Assembly (NCBI GenBank): GCA_949316495.1
Contig: OX439001.1
Location: forward strand, 34,711,523-34,775,522
Length of the DNA: 64,000 nt
Source: Amphiduros pacificus
Lineage: Eukaryota > Annelida > Polychaeta > Phyllodocida > Hesionidae
Reading direction: 5' to 3'
The notes beneath the pieces were generated by a model. That model searched no databases, was not told where the DNA came from, and saw only the letters and a list, made by a program, of their open reading frames with translations. The position numbers and the translations under genes are program-made. Position 1 is the first letter of the stretch; each line of letters begins with the position of its first letter. Positions 59,541 to 64,000 of the stretch are shown here, piece by piece.

Positions 59541-61420
59541 CCTCTATATATGACCATTACAGTCAGAATTAAACAATAATGAGACTGAAAAACAAAAGGA
59601 AAGCAGAAGTGAAACAAAGTAAGAGTAAGTCATTGATCACCATATTTTACCAGAACTTCCATACATGTCTTTATACCTGTCTGAATGTGGATGTAATTTT
59701 TTTTGACTCTGATATGAAACTTCAACACTTCAAAGAATTGTCTTGAATGAAGGCGGTATAAACCAGACAAAGCAGGCTAAAAGAGTTGCCAATGCTGCAC
59801 AGGACAGCATGATATGAACAATTCAGGGCTGCTCCGGACTAAAAATAAACCACAAGTGTTTCTCAATAGAGTTTGACTGCAAGGCTCGAGGCTGTATTGT
59901 AGATTCATGGGCTGTTGACTTGTGGGCGGACTCCTGTGCTGAGCATCTCATCAAGTCAAGATGGAAGACACACCTTAATCTGTATACAGCGCCATCTTCA
60001 GGCATATTTATGCACCGTCATGTGTTGTTTCCGGTTTTAATGTTAACCTTACCGCATTGGCTTTGACCTCAATTTTGATAGTACTTATCATTTCTCGGGA
60101 ATTGCAAACTTGCATTCCATACTTAATACACATTAGAAGCCGTACTGAAGCAAGAGTGCCTGTTCGTGGTATATAGAGAATGACCTCAAGGTGCTTGGGT
60201 CATACCAACCATCAACACTTTGCTGGTTATATTAGACATTCACCATCTTGACAACTTTGTGAGAAATACTTACGCACATTAAAGTTATGTATAAATATAT
60301 GTATAAATATATGTATAAATATATGTATAAATATATATAAATATATAAGAATATGTATATACCATATTATGTATATGTACATGTAAATAAATATATATAT
60401 GTGTTTATATATATGTGTATATGTATGTGTTTATGTAGCATGTAGCACTGCTTTCGTCGGTGGCATTGCTTGCGTGTGGGAGGTATCATTATTCCTACTT
60501 CCTCATATTTCATGTGGATGTAGCGAGCATTTTATAAATGGCCTCCAACTCCAACTTCATAAAGCCTTGGTCGATATGTTCCGAGAGATTGCACTGTTTG
60601 CAAGAGACATTTGATAGTTTCTATCAATGCCCTTCCCTCGAAGACCTCAACAGTTATAGATGCTAGGGCAGCGCACCTAGCGGGGAGACGTTGGACAACA
60701 CAGACTGGTGGTCCTAGAGAAGAATGACACCATTTATGCTTCAACAGATTCCTTATAGCCGTGCTAAGTGGGAGAAGCCTAAAAAATGGCCTTTCATATT
60801 TTGTTTATTTTTCTTTATATAACTTCTGAAGAAATTGGAATAAATGTGTGATTATGAGGGGTATTTTTGGTTGTCACTAATTTGAAACATTTTTGCTGAA
60901 ATAATGTGGGCGAGAACAATAGTGTCAAAACAAAAAGTATGAGAAAATATTTGTCATTATTTATTTCAGAATTTTAATTTAGATTTTTAACTTAAAATAT
61001 AATTAACATCATGAAATCGATAGTATTCTTGAATAAAAGTAGGAAGTATCTATGCCAGACTACTCAAATATCAAAAGCTAGACTGTATTCTTCACAGACC
61101 CTTATTCAAAGTGTGTTAATATGTTTTCAATTTGATGTAATCCGATACTAAATCAAAAAAATTTTGTCTCATTTATTTTGATATTAAAATGCTCAAAATA
61201 TATATTTCTTAAATTACACCACATTATTATGGGAACAATTTTATCAACGTCAGCAGTTCTTGTACTGTCACGCAGCTCAACACATTATGATATCGAAATG
61301 ATTAGATAAGATAACAACATTTTATTTCAATTTGATCAGTTAACAGTTAACATTAGCTGACAGCTAGTTATCGATTGTAACTAATACAAAGAGCTTTAGT
61401 ATACAAATGATTCCACATTT
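59539..61420. other. Non-coding DNA with a 12-bp microsatellite
   Basis: Four TATAAATATATG units at about 60286-60338 and a (GTATAT)-like run to 60430. A GC-richer patch at 60440-60720 has frames on both strands (plus: NGLQLQLHKALVDMFREIAL) but no framing splice sites. Confidence 0.4.
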
Positions 61421-61543
61421 TTAGTAAACAAAGGAGCAGGAGCTGCAAGTGACATTGGGACCTTCCCAGTTTGCTAATAAAGCATTAAACACTGGTAGAT
61501 CAATCACACCTTTTATGTCATTAGGCAAACAGTTCCATAAATC
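61421..61543 (-). mobile_element. LINE remnant: C-terminus of a reverse-transcriptase ORF, minus strand
   Basis: The minus strand reads DLWNCLPNDIKGVIDLPVFN then ALLANWEGPNVTCSSCSFVY and TAA (61423-61421). LWN-x-LP-x-D-I followed about 20 residues on by W-x-GP-x5-C-x2-C is the classic end of a non-LTR retrotransposon ORF2 protein. The frame is intact over about 40 codons. Upstream (to the right) it runs into a TG/CA-rich patch, so only the 3' end of a 5'-truncated copy is present. Confidence 0.75.
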
Positions 61544-64000
61544 ACACGCATGCACACACGTGCACGTGCACACAAAAAATATGCACAAAAACATTTCTGG
61601 ATGTATACATATTTGTTAAATGTATCCTTCATTAGTTGAGCTGTGATAAATCATGTTTTAAACTGTAAATAGATATAAAAAAATTATTTACAGTAAATCT
61701 AACATTTAAAGTAAATTAACATTTGCAGCAGATTAACAACAAGCTGTATTTTGTGCATCTAAATATCACAGATCGTAGTTTACTCTGATTAACATTGATC
61801 AAAGATAAGGCTATCCGAGTTCCTCAAATATAAACAAATTTACATCCCAGGTGAAGTATTAACCTTGGAATAGAAAGGATTAAATATTTAGAAAGCTTAG
61901 ATTTTAGTATTACTTATTTTAAATATTTCGTTATGTAAAAAGGGGTGATATAACAGCAACTATTGCTGTAAATGTGCAATATTGTAATATAATCATGATT
62001 TACAGAACAATCATCTGTTATATGACAACAATATGCACTGTTATTTCAAGTGCAGTAGAAATTGTTGTAAAAACGCAACGAACTTCAAATCAACTAACCG
62101 AATACGTTTAACAAGTACATGTACTGTATTTGTGCTTTCGACGCTGATTTCCCTTTTGCAATATGAAAAAACATTTAATCATAGCTATAATCCACAATAA
62201 AAATGGTTCAGAGAATTGATTAAATTATCTATACCCATGCCCTTGCCATCTATGTCTATCTAGAGAACCCATTTTCACACAAGGGAAAGGACCACTCAAC
62301 TCTCAATTTCCTTGACCGAGAATTCTTCTAAAGAGTCCAAATCCCTTGAAGGTTGGAAGGTCTTTCAGCACATGGACCTTTTTTTTGGTCTAAGGTGAAA
62401 GGTTTTTCATGACTTCATAAAATAAGTCTTAGTCGGTGACTTTTGCCCAAATTGGAAATTATTTTCAAATGAATATTTAACCCTGGGAGGATTGTGAAGG
62501 AAAAAATTAATATCTCATATATAATTTTTATAGTATTTAGTTTTTTGGATTCACTGGTTATTTCATCAAAATGGTGAGTCATTATCTATAACAGAAAATC
62601 TTGATTCATATCTAGTATTAAGCATATCTCTGAAAATACAAAAATTCCAATGTGTAGTGGCCGCTGTGGCCTGTATATTGGCCGCAAGGTGAGAGCTAGT
62701 GAGTAGTAGGCTAGCTCTGAGCTGCTCAACCACGACACACTATAAAGGCGCCTGATAGCTGCTGGTCTGACGCTCTATATTGAGGCCACTATGACAGACC
62801 TCAGCCGCCAAAACCACGCTTTATCCCTTCAGAATTGTTCACAGCGACGCCTACCGTAAAGAAAAATATACATTTGATGTTATCATTATACCTCCTTAGA
62901 ATAACATAAAGGGTGAAGAATCCATAAATGGTACATAACTCTGTAGATATTAAATCTGCGGTATTCAGGTATCGTCTTTGTGACTTACTTTAATGTCAGG
63001 CATTGCATGTTATCACATACACCAAGTTGGTGACTGAGGCAGAAAGATTGTGCCGCACATTTGCTATTTGTTCTCAATCCTTTCAGTTAACTGTAGTCAC
63101 ACATTTATATCAAAGTTTTTTTTCCTTTTCTATTCAAATAAATAACTTTGTCATATAAATCTTCAAACATAGAAATTAAAAAGGTCATTTTGATAGCAAA
63201 TATTTTGAGATAGCATAACAAACTTTTGATCTATTCAAAAGGAAAGGTGGAACAGATATTCTGTCTTCATTAAAACTATAATTTGTAACGTGACCCAGTA
63301 GTCATGAGTCAAAATCATATTTAGAGATGAATATTTCCGGGCTTATGTGACACTCTATCTTTCTCCTGAGAATTAAGAAAATTCATTGTTTGATACAGAA
63401 ACCCTACTGAGTTGCCTAGAACGTAGTCTATATATTGTCACGGAGATTCTCCATAAAGCATAGTGCTTCAGAGTGTGTCCCAGTCCAAATAAGTGCATTA
63501 TTTAAGGAGGCAGTTTGGAGTAGATGGTCATATTCCATGCTCTTTGAGTAAGAGATCTGGGTAGTGCATGTAGCTTTGCATCAATTTGTACCTCCACATA
63601 TTGAGATGGATGTAGGATATATGAGGTTTACATATTGCAAAGATTGTCTAACCCTCTCTTAACTCTACAAACACCGTCTTAAGTTCATGTATGAGTTATT
63701 TCCTCCAATAGAAATTCTATTGTTTTCCCAACTTATAGAACAAAGTGTTATAAACATACATATAACAAAACAAAGGAGAATGTGAATTGAAATGTTTGCT
63801 GAGAAAATTAGTATCTGTTACAATCATGAATGCGGCCATGTTTTTCATGCTTGTACCCTCCATCAGCTCTCTGATATAAGACGCATGTCATGGCTAATCG
63901 TAAGAATCAGGTCATGAAATAATTATTGAGAAATTAGAAGAATATTCATAGAGATTGCACATATACTGTACTGATTGTACTGAATGGTCAGAATCTTGTT
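61544..64000. other. Non-coding DNA, one possible promoter-like patch
   Basis: AT-rich with no called gene. At 62655-62835 G/C rises: CAAG|GTGAGAGC is donor-like (about 62687), CACTATAAAGGCGCC is TATA-like (about 62738-62752) and an ATG at 62790 opens only 23 codons (starts MTDLSRQNHALSLQN). Not enough for a gene call. Confidence 0.35.

Overview
This window is AT-rich eukaryotic DNA, almost entirely non-coding, from an animal. The one clearly recognisable host gene piece is the last coding exon of a TRPC-family cation channel at the left edge. The rest is dispersed tRNA-derived SINEs, two small LINE remnants, long AT microsatellites and many minisatellites. The dominant SINE has a tRNA-like head, a conserved body and an (AAAC)n tail, a form I associate with lophotrochozoans and most likely a mollusc. 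That placement is an inference, not shown by any gene here. I see no bacterial operons, CRISPR array, rRNA gene, bona fide tRNA gene or virus-derived element.

Layout. 0-1.9 kb: TRPC intron, terminal exon and 3' UTR. 1.9-11.5 kb: no gene seen, interrupted by a 16-bp minisatellite (4.8-5.6 kb) and an AT tract. 11.5-13.2 kb: a 20-bp minisatellite split by about 0.9 kb of unrelated AT-rich DNA that holds a 94-bp inverted-repeat element. 14-16.4 kb: a coding-like GC island with candidate exons on both strands. 16.7-17.5 kb: 29-bp minisatellite and a SINE. 19.6 kb: a perfect 19-bp hairpin followed by CTAGT. 20.4-21.2 kb: two diverged copies of an unnamed repeat. 23.5-26.8 kb: SINEs and 36-bp and 31-bp arrays. 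28.6 kb: LINE remnant. 29.6-30.1 kb: a cluster of CTCF-like motifs. 30.8-31.5 kb: a 208-bp AT tract followed by a candidate internal exon. 33.5-34.1 kb: a 60-bp array with a 180-bp higher-order repeat. 40.9-41.1 kb: a near-perfect palindrome beside a double AT tract. 41.9-42.2 kb: the best SINE, with a target-site duplication. 42.6-43.4 kb: two candidate first exons. 50.5-56.2 kb: a SINE-rich stretch, including one SINE whose 3' module is tandemly repeated. 57.4-57.7 kb: a possible very small gene with CRE, TATA-like box, short ORF and AATAAA. 59.1 kb and 61.4 kb: a candidate minus-strand exon and a minus-strand LINE end.

The genes do not form a visible pathway. Many long open frames (such as 5.06-5.43, 16.5-17.2, 33.3-34.1 and 52.5-52.8 kb) come from tandem arrays or SINEs and are rejected as genes. 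All exon calls other than TRPC rest on splice signals and codon-like composition only, without a recognised family, and are given low confidence.
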